Shown here piece by piece: positions 56,658-64,000 of a stretch of DNA of 64,000 nt (the first letter of the stretch is position 1; each line of letters begins with the position of its first letter). This DNA is from CBDCFV01 sp963664625 (GTDB taxonomy: Bacteria; Chloroflexota; Dehalococcoidia; Lucifugimonadales; UBA3495): positions 558,001 through 622,000 of the forward strand of contig OY761541.1 in the NCBI GenBank assembly GCA_963664625.1, in the 5' to 3' direction. The notes under the pieces are model-generated. The model had not been told where the DNA came from. It saw only the letters and a list, made by a program, of their open reading frames with translations, and did no database searches. Made by a program: the position numbers and the translations under genes.

Positions 56658-57314
56658 CTACCTGGAAATAGCTGCTTCATCATTCATGGCGGACTGCATG
56701 GCCGTTTTTAGCCGCCAGGCGGCCGCCTCCGGGTCGTCGGAGTTGAGTATGCTGGTAATAACGGCGACCCCCGAAGCGCCGGCCCGGAACACTTCCCCCA
56801 GGTTGCTTTCATTGATACCGCCAATGCCAATGAGGGGCACGCGGCAATGACGGGATATGTTGCGCATCAACTCGGGGCCGGCCGGCAGTGCGCCGGGATG
56901 GGAGCGCGTCGAGTACATTGTACCAACTATAAGGAAATCAGCTCCCTGCGCCTCCGCTTCTTCCGCCGCCGCAAGTGAGTGGACCGACCTCCCTACAAGG
57001 TAGCCGTCTCCCAGGATGCGTCTAGCTGTGGCCACCCCCAGCCCGTCTTCCCCCAAATGCACACCCGAAACCCCACTGGCAAATGCTACGTCCACCCGTT
57101 CATTGACCAGCACAACCGCCTGGTCTCCAACAGCTTCTTTCAGGGATACAACAAGCTCCAGCAGCTTGGCTCCGGGCATGTCCTTTTCCCGCACCTGGAC
57201 CATGTCCACGCCGCCGGTAACCGCGGCGGCAACACGCTTGACCAAAGAGTCCGGGTCACCCACCGTCCGGTCGGTGACCAAACAAAGACACGGTATGGGG
57301 ACCGGAGAACGCAT
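56658..57314 (-). CDS. thiE: Thiamine-phosphate synthase
   Basis: A 218-residue ThiE. The motifs are GGVDMVQVREKDMPGAKLLE, VLVNERVDVAFASGVSGVHL GEDGL, SVHSLAAAEEAEAQGADFLI, and PLIGIGGINESNLGEVFRAG ASGVAVIT. It joins the HMP-pyrophosphate and thiazole-phosphate halves. It starts 11 bases after the thiG stop and lies before thiS. Confidence 0.95.
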   Translation of the reverse strand: MRSPVPIPCLCLVTDRTVGDPDSLVKRVAAAVTGGVDMVQVREKDMPGAKLLELVVSLKEAVGDQAVVLVNERVDVAFASGVSGVHLGEDGLGVATARRILGDGYLVGRSVHSLAAAEEAEAQGADFLIVGTMYSTRSHPGALPAGPELMRNISRHCRVPLIGIGGINESNLGEVFRAGASGVAVITSILNSDDPEAAAWRLKTAMQSAMNDEAAISR

Positions 57315-57325
57315 GGCGGAGAACT

Positions 57326-58111
57326 TCAGGCCTGGACCGGCTGGGGCACCTCGTCGGTGGGGCTGCTGGGAGAGGCGTATTCACGGGCGGCAATTCTGCC
57401 AGCCAGATAGGCGCTTCTGCCCGCCTCGACGCCATGCCTGAAGGCCTTGGCCATCAGGGCCGGGTCTTGAGCTTGGGCGATTGCGGTGTTGACCAGCACG
57501 GCGGAGGCACCCAACTCGAGAGCACGGGAGGCATCGGACGGGACCGCCAACCCCGCGTCCACCACCACCGGGACCGTAGCCTGCTCCAGGATAATCTTGA
57601 TCTCTTCCGTGGTGTGTATGCCTTGGCCCGAGCCGATGGCCGATCCCAATGGCATAACGGTGGCGCACCCCACATCTTGCAGGTTCTTGGCCAAGGTTGG
57701 GTCGGCGTGGATGTAGGGCAAAACCACGAAGCCTTCCTTTACCAGTTGGCGGGCAGCCTCAAGAGTGGCCGCGGCGTCGGGGAACAGGTACTTGTGATCG
57801 GGGATAACCTCCAACTTGACGAAGTCGGTCTGACCAACTTCGCGTCCCAACCGGGCTATGAACAAGGCCTCTTCGACGGTGCTGCAACCGGCGGTGTTGG
57901 GAAGAAGCTGGTACCGGCTCCAGTCTATGTAGTCGAGAATGGTCTTGCTTGTCGGGTCGTCCAAGTCCAAGCGCCTGATGGCCACGGTGATCATTTCGGT
58001 GCCGGAGGCTTCCACGGCCTGCACCATGTCTTCCATGGTCCGGTACCTGCCGGTGCCCAGGATAAGGCGGGACTTGAAATGTTTTCCGGCTATGATTAGA
58101 TCGTCTGACAT
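57326..58111 (-). CDS. thiG: Thiazole synthase
   Basis: A 261-residue ThiG from the ATG at 58111 (MSDDLIIAGKHFKSRLILGT), a few codons inside a longer frame. Family stretches are SGTEMITVAIRRLDLDD, LLPNTAGCSTVEEALFIARL, FVKLEVIPDHKYLFPD, and VMPLGSAIGSGQGIHTTEEI. The Lys in VKLEVI is the expected Schiff base residue. It makes the thiazole phosphate from DXP, dehydroglycine and ThiS thiocarboxylate. First gene after the TPP riboswitch. Confidence 0.95.
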   Translation of the reverse strand: MSDDLIIAGKHFKSRLILGTGRYRTMEDMVQAVEASGTEMITVAIRRLDLDDPTSKTILDYIDWSRYQLLPNTAGCSTVEEALFIARLGREVGQTDFVKLEVIPDHKYLFPDAAATLEAARQLVKEGFVVLPYIHADPTLAKNLQDVGCATVMPLGSAIGSGQGIHTTEEIKIILEQATVPVVVDAGLAVPSDASRALELGASAVLVNTAIAQAQDPALMAKAFRHGVEAGRSAYLAGRIAAREYASPSSPTDEVPQPVQA

Positions 58112-58139
58112 GGCCAACATTTCTCCACTAAGCTATGGG

Positions 58140-58172
58140 ATAAAATCAAACCGCCAGGTATAATCCTGGCGG
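58140..58172 (-). terminator. Intrinsic terminator of the thi leader
   Basis: On the minus strand CCGCCAGG-ATTATA-CCTGGCGG (58151-58172) forms a perfect 8-base-pair stem followed by TTTGATTTTA. Located between the TPP aptamer and thiG, it is the probable expression platform. Confidence 0.85.
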
Positions 58173-58197
58173 CTGGACTTTGAGTTCATTGCAGCGT

Positions 58198-58296
58198 CTC
58201 ATCCCTACACCGGCATTACCCGGATCAGGTACAGACGGTCGGCGACGAATTCAAGGTCACCCTCTCAGCCTGGCTTGCCCAAGCTCCCGCCAGAAC
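58198..58296 (-). promoter_or_regulatory. TPP riboswitch (THI element)
   Basis: The minus strand carries the THI-box core: GGCTGAGAGGGTGACC near 58268-58253, then CTGATCCGGGTAATGCCGGT and GTAGGGATGAG (58233-58199). The P1 helix base is supplied by the flanking GGGAG and CTCC-like bases. Binding of thiamine pyrophosphate should favour the terminator at 58140-58172 and lower thiG-thiE-thiS expression. Confidence 0.95.
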
Positions 58297-58425
58297 ATCC
58301 CCTATTTGGTTGCTTTTAGGGAAGCTTATCACCCAGCCCATGCCAAGTCAACGCGCTGAAAGGCGTGCAACGTTCTCAACGTGCGCTGACGTTAAAGATG
58401 ACTTTGGCCGGACATCCGCTGCTTA

Positions 58426-58971
58426 TCAGATGGTCGGCGGCGGCTCATCAAAGGGTTCTCCCTCCCTTTCCGCTTCCTCGCGGCGGCGGAACCAGTCCTC
58501 CCACCTGCGCTGCACCTGCTCCCGCCCCTCTTTCTGCCCCTGGGCAAGTCCTTCTTTCTGTCCCTGGGCAAGTCCTTGAGCGAGTCCCTGCTCGAGTCCC
58601 TGCGCGAGTCCACGGGCTTTGGCTTCTTCCTGGACCTCTTTCTGGGCCTTGGCCCGGATTCTTTCCTCTTGAGGTTTGAGAATCTTGTTGCTCAGCCACC
58701 TGTATGTGACCATTATGCCGCCTCCTGTCGTGTCCAGGGTCGTCACGGTGAACATGGCGCTGATAACAATCAGTGGCACGGCCGACGCACCCTTGCTCAC
58801 CACTGCAATTATAGTCTCTGCGATACTATCATGTCGCCGGCTCGCTACCTCAACCCAGGCTATGAACGCAATCCAACCGATGGTCAGGGAGAAGATTAAT
58901 CCTAGACACCAAGGCAACCATCGTTGGGCCACACTCCATATAGATTCCCGTTCCGGCGGCTTGTCATCCAT
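58426..58971 (-). CDS. Membrane protein with Gln/Gly-rich coiled-coil repeats and WxxWxxRRxxAE tail
   Basis: A 181-residue protein. Two membrane segments (WLPWCLGLIFSLTIGWIAFI and ASAVPLIVISAMFTVTTLDT) precede a helical region made of repeats like AQGLEQGLAQGLAQGQKEGL. The tail RRWEDWFRRREEAEREGEPF then DEPPP shares the pattern WxxWxxRRxEAExxGxxFxEPxP with the protein encoded at 18438. The repeat segment resembles the 'GxxQGxxxG' helices seen at the ends of some transposase-like proteins and bacterial membrane scaffolds. Function unknown. It is transcribed away from the riboswitch, with no close partner. Confidence 0.65.
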   Translation of the reverse strand: MDDKPPERESIWSVAQRWLPWCLGLIFSLTIGWIAFIAWVEVASRRHDSIAETIIAVVSKGASAVPLIVISAMFTVTTLDTTGGGIMVTYRWLSNKILKPQEERIRAKAQKEVQEEAKARGLAQGLEQGLAQGLAQGQKEGLAQGQKEGREQVQRRWEDWFRRREEAEREGEPFDEPPPTI

Positions 58972-59049
58972 AGCCTAGTGGTCAGGAGGTGCGGCTACGG
59001 CTATTTGCTTGGCCGAAACCGCAAAAAGCCCCTGACTCTTGGAGTTCCG

Positions 59050-59727
59050 TTACAGGTGGTATTCCTGTAAGTCCGGGGAGAATATCAGGCGCGCGCCGGT
59101 AAGTTCCTGAACCTCCTCCGGCGTCCACCCGGGGGCGACTTCTTCCAGGACAAGACCGTCTGCCGTGCACCTGATCACCGCCAAGTCGGTCACTATCAAC
59201 GACACGCAGCCCTTCCCGGTTACCGGCAAGGTACACTCTTCCAGTATCTTGGGGCGGTCCTGCCGGTCGGTGTGCTCCATTGCTACGATGACGTCCTTGG
59301 CCCCGGCGGCCAGGTCCATTGCGCCCCCGACATTACCGACACCCCTCTGGGGCAGCATCCAGTTGGCCAAGTCTCCATTGGCGGCCACTTGATGTGACCC
59401 AAGAACCGTTACGTCCACGTGTCCGCCGCGAATCATGGCGAAGGCTTCCGCGGAATTGAAGAAGGACATGCCGGGGACCATTTGCAGAAACTGCCCGCCG
59501 GCGTTAATCAGGTCGATATCCTCCTCCCCTTCCTCGGCAAGCGGCCCGCAGTTCAACACCCCGCTCTCGCTGTGGTAGAAGACCACCTTGCCGTCGGGAA
59601 CGAAGTTGGAAACCAGGGTCGGGATGCCGATACCCAAGTTGACGTAGCCTTGGTCCGGCAGTTCCTTGGCTACCCGCATCGCGATTATCTCGCGGTCCAA
59701 GCGGGGCTTGATTTGTTCCTGGGTCAT
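59050..59727 (-). CDS. CoA-transferase family I, subunit B (stand-alone)
   Basis: A 225-residue beta subunit of a 3-oxoacid-type CoA transferase. The catalytic glutamate is in VVFYHSESGVLNCGPLAEEG (S-E-S-G instead of S-E-N-G). Other landmarks are VNLGIGIPTLVSNFVPDG, GAMDLAAGAKDVIVAMEHTD and GCVSLIVTDLAVI. It needs an alpha subunit, which could be the fused protein just upstream or the separate alpha subunit at 61211. Third and last gene of the A / BA / B cluster. Confidence 0.93.
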   Translation of the reverse strand: MTQEQIKPRLDREIIAMRVAKELPDQGYVNLGIGIPTLVSNFVPDGKVVFYHSESGVLNCGPLAEEGEEDIDLINAGGQFLQMVPGMSFFNSAEAFAMIRGGHVDVTVLGSHQVAANGDLANWMLPQRGVGNVGGAMDLAAGAKDVIVAMEHTDRQDRPKILEECTLPVTGKGCVSLIVTDLAVIRCTADGLVLEEVAPGWTPEEVQELTGARLIFSPDLQEYHL

Positions 59728-59764
59728 TGCCGTTCCTCGTCTTTCTGCCAGCTTTGAGGCGAGT

Positions 59765-61165
59765 CTATTCGTAGTGGGAGAATCCGGGCGGCCTTACGAC
59801 GATTCTGTCGATGTAGACTCCCGGCGTCACAATCTCATCTGGACCGAGCGCCCCCGGCTCAACGACCTCGTCCACTTCTATAACGGTCACCCGCGCCGCG
59901 GGAGCCATGACCGAGTTGAAGTTGCGGGAGGTGCCCTTGTACACCACGTTGCCCAGAGTGTCCGCCTTGTGGCCCCGGATCAAGCAGAAGTCTGCCCTCA
60001 AGGCCTGCTCCAGCACATATTCCTTCCCGTCGAACGAGCGGACTTCCTTGCCCTCCGCCAGCAAAGTACCGACGCCGGTGGGGGTGTAAAACGCCGCGAC
60101 TCCGGCGCCGCCGGCCCTGAGGCGCTCCGCCAGGGTGCCTTGAGGCACCACCTCGCACTCAACTTCCCCTCGTTGCAACGCGAGTTCGAAGGAACTGGGG
60201 CGGGCCGGCGATGGCGATACCGGGTAGGAAGCGATGGCTTTCTTTACTTGGTGATTGTCGATCAGGATGCTGTGGTCGATAGCTTGACGTCCGGGCGGCG
60301 TTCCGAAACCCACCACTCGGGCAATCCCGGCGGTATTGCTGACCATCGTCAGGCCGCTGGCGCCGTGGTCTCGGAGGGCTACCAGCAGGCAGTGAGGCAT
60401 ACCGCCCGGCCCGGCGAACCCGTCGATGAAAACGGTCGCGCCATCGGGAAGGTCCTGAATCGCTTCAAGGGCAGTAGGAAAGACCTTGTTGAGTTGCTGA
60501 AACCGGGGCGCGTCAAAGGTCATCTCCCTCAAGGCGGTGGATACCGTCAAAGGCGCGCCGGTTATTGTGGCTACGGCATCTGACGACCATCCCGGAGCGA
60601 CCTCTTCCAAAGTCAAGCCGTCCTGGCTAACCCGTATTACCGCCGCGTCGGTGACAATCAAGCTCACGCAACCGCGGCCATCCAAGGGCATTGTGCTTTG
60701 AGAGACGATAGTCGGATTACCGTCATGGTCGGTGTGGGGCATCATGGCAATGGCCCGTACCGGCGCTCCGGCGTACTCCGAGGCCCAGGATGCTGCAAAC
60801 AGCCCAGGCGTAGCGGCGGATGTCCAGTGGGTGAAGTCTCCCTGCCCGGTTACTTGGCCCGGTTGCAGAACGGCTGTGCCCACGTATCCCGCCCTGACCA
60901 TCGCAGCCAGTTCCGCGGTACTCAGCGAAACGCCGCCGGGAATAAAACCCGCTGTGCGGCCCCCGGAGTCCACCGCCGAGTCCCCGTGCGTCTGGTAGCC
61001 CAAAGCCCCGCTCTCCGACACAAACAGTAGACCCGCGCCCGGCACCACTACCTCCGGCACCAGAGTCGGCAGCCCCAGTGCCAAGGCCACAACATCGCCG
61101 GAACGCAATTCCCGGGCTACTCTCAGGGCCATCTGCGAGTTGTCCAGTCTTTCGGGCATAGACAT
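59765..61165 (-). CDS. Fused CoA-transferase, subunit B followed by subunit A
   Basis: A 466-residue fusion in the order B then A. The N-terminal ~220 residues are beta-like: DVVALALGLPTLVPEVVVPG, LLFVSESGALGYQTHGDSAV with the catalytic Glu, and CVSLIVTDAAVIRVSQDGLT. The usual GNVGGAMDL region is replaced by TSAATPGLFAASWASEY, so this half is diverged. The C-terminal ~240 residues are alpha-like: FIDGFAGPGGMPHCLLVAL, GGAGVAAFYTPTGVGTLLAE and NVVYKGTSRNFNSVMAPAAR. Natural fusions are mostly A-B (as in SCOT), so B-A is unusual. It lies between separate A and B genes on the same strand. Confidence 0.9.
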   Translation of the reverse strand: MSMPERLDNSQMALRVARELRSGDVVALALGLPTLVPEVVVPGAGLLFVSESGALGYQTHGDSAVDSGGRTAGFIPGGVSLSTAELAAMVRAGYVGTAVLQPGQVTGQGDFTHWTSAATPGLFAASWASEYAGAPVRAIAMMPHTDHDGNPTIVSQSTMPLDGRGCVSLIVTDAAVIRVSQDGLTLEEVAPGWSSDAVATITGAPLTVSTALREMTFDAPRFQQLNKVFPTALEAIQDLPDGATVFIDGFAGPGGMPHCLLVALRDHGASGLTMVSNTAGIARVVGFGTPPGRQAIDHSILIDNHQVKKAIASYPVSPSPARPSSFELALQRGEVECEVVPQGTLAERLRAGGAGVAAFYTPTGVGTLLAEGKEVRSFDGKEYVLEQALRADFCLIRGHKADTLGNVVYKGTSRNFNSVMAPAARVTVIEVDEVVEPGALGPDEIVTPGVYIDRIVVRPPGFSHYE

Positions 61166-61210
61166 CTCCGTTATGTCACTCGGCGGAAAACGATGGTTGA
61201 AAACAGAGGG

Positions 61211-61921
61211 TCAGACAGTCTGAACTATCCGATTGACGAAGATGCCCGGAGTTATCACCAACTCCGGATCAAGGTCTCCGGGCTCCACTATTTCGTCGAC
61301 CTCGGCGATACACACGCTACCGGCCATGGCCATCACCGGGTTCCAGTTTCGTTGGGAGCCCCGGTACACCAGGTTGCCAACGGTATCCGCTGCGGCGGCC
61401 CGTAGCAACGCGAAGTCGGCCTTCAACGCCCTCTCGAAGACGTGATCTTTCCCATCGAGGGAACGGGTCTCTTTCCCGTCCTGGAACCGCGTGCCCGGTG
61501 CGGCGGGCAAGAAAACACCTGCCAATCCTGCACCACCGGCCCGCAAACGTTCAGCCATCGCACCCGGCGAGACAACCTCTATCTCCAGGTCGCCGGACTT
61601 CCACCGATCCTCCACCAAGCCGCCGGAGCCGGGATAAAAAGGCAGGGGACAAACCAGCTTGCGTACCTGTCTGTTGGCCACCAGTTCGCTTACGTCGGCG
61701 GCCTCAACCGGATGGGGCCAAACCCCTTGGCAAATGCAAGTAAGGCCTCCTACTCCGCTGGTTGCCAAGGCCCGCAGCAGTCCTTCGGGCCAACCAATCC
61801 CGGCGTATCCTGCTATGAGCAGGGACGCGCCTTCCGGAATGTCCCGGATGGCGACGTCAGGCGAGGGATATACTTTGCCACGTATAGTCGATTCGGTGTT
61901 GTCGTTGTCAGGTCCGTCCAT
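61211..61921 (-). CDS. CoA-transferase family I, subunit A (stand-alone)
   Basis: A 236-residue alpha subunit: LLIAGYAGIGWPEGLLRALA, LRAGGAGLAGVFLPAAPGTR, NLVYRGSQRNWNPVMAMAGS, and EVDEIVEPGDLDPELVITPG. It resembles the A half of the fused protein downstream (matching EVDEVVEPGALGPDEIVTPG there), so the two A units are paralogues. First gene of the three-gene cluster, 45 bases before the fusion gene start. Confidence 0.93.
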   Translation of the reverse strand: MDGPDNDNTESTIRGKVYPSPDVAIRDIPEGASLLIAGYAGIGWPEGLLRALATSGVGGLTCICQGVWPHPVEAADVSELVANRQVRKLVCPLPFYPGSGGLVEDRWKSGDLEIEVVSPGAMAERLRAGGAGLAGVFLPAAPGTRFQDGKETRSLDGKDHVFERALKADFALLRAAAADTVGNLVYRGSQRNWNPVMAMAGSVCIAEVDEIVEPGDLDPELVITPGIFVNRIVQTV

Positions 61922-62061
61922 CAGTTCCCTAGCAGTCTAAGGAATATCGGTTGCTCGTCCAACCGGCGGCAACGAATTATACCCGCCGGGATTCTGGCGC
62001 GCCACCGGACAGGTCCGGGTAAACGGGACCTTTTACCAGAGGCGAAGAACTCCTGGGAGGA

Positions 62062-62092
62062 CAAAAGAAACCGCCCCGACGCATCGGGGCGG
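62062..62092 (-). terminator. Intrinsic terminator after groEL
   Basis: On the minus strand CCGCCCCGA-TGCG-TCGGGGCGG (62071-62092) is followed by TTTCTTTTG. It lies 35 bases after the groEL stop and ends the groES-groEL transcript. Confidence 0.9.
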
Positions 62093-62126
62093 TCCTTGGT
62101 GCAACGTCCGTAAGTGCAACCTTGGG

Positions 62127-63746
62127 CTAGTAGTCCATCGGCGGCATCGCCGGGGTCGCAGCGGCAGGTTGCGGGATCTCCGTGATCATCGACTCGGTGG
62201 TCAAAACCATTCCCGCGACGCTGGCCGCGTTCTGGAGGGCGGATCGGGTGACCTTGGTCGGGTCGACAATGCCCCTCTCCAGCATCGGGCCGTACTCCCC
62301 GACTTCGGCGTCGTACCCGTAGTCGTCGGCCTGCTGCTTCACTTGGTTCAGGACGACGGCGCCCTCGAAGCCCGCGTTCTCCACAATGAGCTTCAGGGGT
62401 TGTTCCAGCGACCGGCGGATGATGTCTACGCCAACCCGCTCGTCGCCGGGCATGTCTCCAACGGAGTCCAGGGCGCGCTGCGCCCGCACCAGCGCCACGC
62501 CGCCACCGGCAACGATGCCCTCTTCAACGGCGGAGCGGGTGGCGGAAAGGGCGTCTTCCACCCTGGCCTTTCGCTCCTTCAACTCGATCTCGGTGGCCGC
62601 GCCAACCTTGATGACCGCCACGCCGCCGGACAGCTTTGCCATCCGCTCTTGCAACTTCTCGCGGTCAAACTCGGAAGTGGTCTCTTCGATCTGGGTCTTG
62701 ATCTGGTTGATCCGGGCTTGGATGGCCTCTTCCGATCCCCGGCCTTCCACAATGGTGGTCTCGTCCTTGGTGGCGGAGACGCGGCGGGCTTGTCCGAAGT
62801 CGTCCAACGAGGCGTTGTCCAGCTTGCGGCCAGTTTCTTCGCTGATCACGGTGCCGCCGGTCAAAATGGCGATGTCCTCGAGCATGGCCTTGCGGCGGTC
62901 GCCGAATCCCGGAGCCTTCACGGCCAGAACGTTCAACGTGCCCCGCAGCTTGTTGACTACCAAGGTAGCCAGGGCCTCGCCGTCGATGTCCTCACCGATG
63001 ATTACAACGTTCTTCTTACCGGTCTGGAGCAGCTTCTCCAAAGCGGGAAGCAACTCGGCCACAGCGGAAACCTTCTTGTCGGTGATGAGCAGGGTGGCGT
63101 CCTCAATGGCGGACTCCATCCGGTCGGCATTGGTAATGAAATAAGGGGAAATGTAGCCGCGATCGATCTGCATACCTTCGACGTACTCGATCTCATCAGA
63201 CAGTCCCTTGGATTCTTCCACCGTGATGACGCCGTCCTTGCCGACCTTCTCCATGGATTCGGCAATGGTCTCGCCAATGGCGTCTTCATGGGCGGAGAGG
63301 CTTGCCACCTGCCCTATGCGCTCGCGGGTTTCCACGGGCTGGGCCATGCTTTGAAGCTCGTCCACTATGGCGGCAACTGCCCTGTCGATACCCCTCTTGA
63401 TGGCCATGGGGTTGGTCCCGGCGGTAACATTCTTGAAACCGTCGTTGATGATGGCTTGGGCCAACACTACCGAGGTGGTGGTGCCGTCACCGGCAGCGTC
63501 GTTGGTCTTGGTAGCCGCCTCTTTGAGGAGCTGAGCGCCCATGTTCTCGAAGGCATCGGGCAACTCGATCTCTTTGGCGATGGTGACCCCGTCACTGCAA
63601 ACCTGGGGAGGGCCAAAGGACTTGTCAAGCACAACGTTTCGGCCCTTTGGGCCCAGCGTTACCTTGACCGACGCGGCCAAAGTGTCAATGCCGGTCCGAA
63701 GGGACTTACGCGCCTCTTCCGAGTAGGCTAGTTTCTTTGCGGGCAT
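62127..63746 (-). CDS. groEL: Chaperonin GroEL
   Basis: A 539-residue GroEL of normal length. Signature stretches include KVTLGPKGRNVVLDKSFGPP, AGDGTTTSVVLAQAIINDGF, VEEGIVAGGGVALVRAQRAL and MLERGIVDPTKVTRSALQNA. The ATP-site DGTTT is intact. The C-terminus ends AAATPAMPPMDY instead of a GGM repeat tail. It forms the double-ring folding machine with GroES, whose gene lies just upstream on the same strand. Confidence 0.97.
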   Translation of the reverse strand: MPAKKLAYSEEARKSLRTGIDTLAASVKVTLGPKGRNVVLDKSFGPPQVCSDGVTIAKEIELPDAFENMGAQLLKEAATKTNDAAGDGTTTSVVLAQAIINDGFKNVTAGTNPMAIKRGIDRAVAAIVDELQSMAQPVETRERIGQVASLSAHEDAIGETIAESMEKVGKDGVITVEESKGLSDEIEYVEGMQIDRGYISPYFITNADRMESAIEDATLLITDKKVSAVAELLPALEKLLQTGKKNVVIIGEDIDGEALATLVVNKLRGTLNVLAVKAPGFGDRRKAMLEDIAILTGGTVISEETGRKLDNASLDDFGQARRVSATKDETTIVEGRGSEEAIQARINQIKTQIEETTSEFDREKLQERMAKLSGGVAVIKVGAATEIELKERKARVEDALSATRSAVEEGIVAGGGVALVRAQRALDSVGDMPGDERVGVDIIRRSLEQPLKLIVENAGFEGAVVLNQVKQQADDYGYDAEVGEYGPMLERGIVDPTKVTRSALQNAASVAGMVLTTESMITEIPQPAAATPAMPPMDY

Positions 63747-63798
63747 CCTTTATCACCGTCCTTCTGTCTAAAGGCGGCCTGAAAGCCGCCTTGAAAGT

Positions 63799-64000
63799 TT
63801 AGCTGAGTTTGGCCAGGATATCGCTCTCACGCAGGATCAAGTATTCGTCGTCGCCATCCTTATACTCGGTCCCGGCGAATTTTGAATAGATGACGCGGTC
63901 GCCACTGGTCAATTCCATGGCGATTCGCTTGCCGTCGTCGCCAACCCGTCCCGGACCCACGGCTACCACTTCCCCCTCCTGTGGCTTTTCTTTGGCAGTG
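63799..64000 (-). CDS. groES: Co-chaperonin GroES, 5' part outside window
   Basis: The final ~66 residues of GroES are present: TAKEKPQEGEVVAVGPGRVG, then DRVIYSKFAGTEYKDGDDEY and LILRESDILAKLS before TAA. This matches the C-terminal two-thirds of the 10-kDa chaperonin. The N-terminus lies beyond the right edge. The 52-base gap to groEL is consistent with a bicistronic operon. Confidence 0.96.
   Translation of the reverse strand, partial: TAKEKPQEGEVVAVGPGRVGDDGKRIAMELTSGDRVIYSKFAGTEYKDGDDEYLILRESDILAKLS

Noticed and set aside
62169..63731. Plus-strand 520-codon frame
   Set aside because: It is antisense to groEL without any recognisable feature.
1..64000. Prophage, integrase or CRISPR-Cas locus
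   Set aside because: No integrase, phage structural gene, Cas gene or spaced repeat array was found; the tRNA-Ala has no duplicated 3' end that I can see.

Overview
The window looks like a chromosomal segment of a GC-rich (about 58-60 % by eye) member of the Chloroflexota, most likely a Dehalococcoidia/SAR202-type lineage. I infer this from the gene repertoire: luciferase-like flavin oxidoreductases, CoA-transferases, SDRs, an aspartate racemase-superfamily enzyme, GMC oxidoreductase, NHL propeller, UGSC selenoprotein, DUF951 and DUF5671. A Pro/Thr/Ala-rich lipoprotein linker and many small intergenic palindromes of the ATTCCCGC-N4-GCGGGAAT type also fit. The taxon is an inference; no rRNA is present.

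Layout. 1-3000: a gene graveyard of toxin-antitoxin and small accessory genes. It holds a VapBC pair, two decayed copies of the antitoxin start, a chimeric antitoxin, truncated DUF433 and DUF2283 genes and a retropepsin-like protease, cut up by an AT-richer repeat. 3000-7626: a DprA-like protein, tRNA-Ala(TGC), and a peptide/nickel-type ABC importer without ATPases. 7766-13409: catabolic genes (AMDase/racemase-like enzyme, thiolase, GMC oxidoreductase, NHL propeller) and a coiled-coil repeat protein. 13448-15094: a conserved gene of unknown function followed by a UGSC-family selenoprotein with an in-frame TGA. 15296-24326: Trm112-like, CopD-like and TlpA proteins, tandem SDRs, a flavin oxidoreductase and an RND/MMPL exporter. 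24360-30633: cupin, HhH glycosylase, SfsA, PyrF, DUF951, LysR regulator, ferredoxin, BioY, ornithine-cyclodeaminase family. 30699-39660: the pyrimidine operon pyrR-pyrB-pyrC-carA-orf-carB behind a PyrR-type attenuator. 39769-40987: an ISAs1-type insertion in the 3' end of a PaREP1-like gene. 41560-47026: PaREP1 paralogue, VWA protein, isochorismatase-fold hydrolase, DUF5671, isocitrate-lyase/PEP-mutase family enzyme. 47230-52701: fabG, plsX, a double-hotdog dehydratase broken at its start by an IS66-type element, and lhgO. 52962-56403: flavin oxidoreductase, 2-hydroxyacid dehydrogenase, degenerate M28-like protein. 56428-58296: thiG-thiE-thiS under a TPP riboswitch and terminator. 59050-61921: an unusual A / B-A fusion / B CoA-transferase cluster. 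62127-64000: groEL and the 3' part of groES.

Functionally the housekeeping blocks are pyrimidine synthesis with RNA-level control by PyrR, thiamine-thiazole synthesis with RNA-level control by TPP, lipid synthesis (PlsX, FabG) and chaperonin. Between them lie catabolic and redox genes typical of organisms degrading heterogeneous organic acids. Two insertion sequences still carry clear target duplications, and the host sequence at each site can be reconstructed. The most unusual items are the TGA-containing UGSC selenoprotein with a SECIS-like hairpin and its partner gene, the A/BA/B CoA-transferase array, and a palindromic repeat inserted in frame in the RND transporter.
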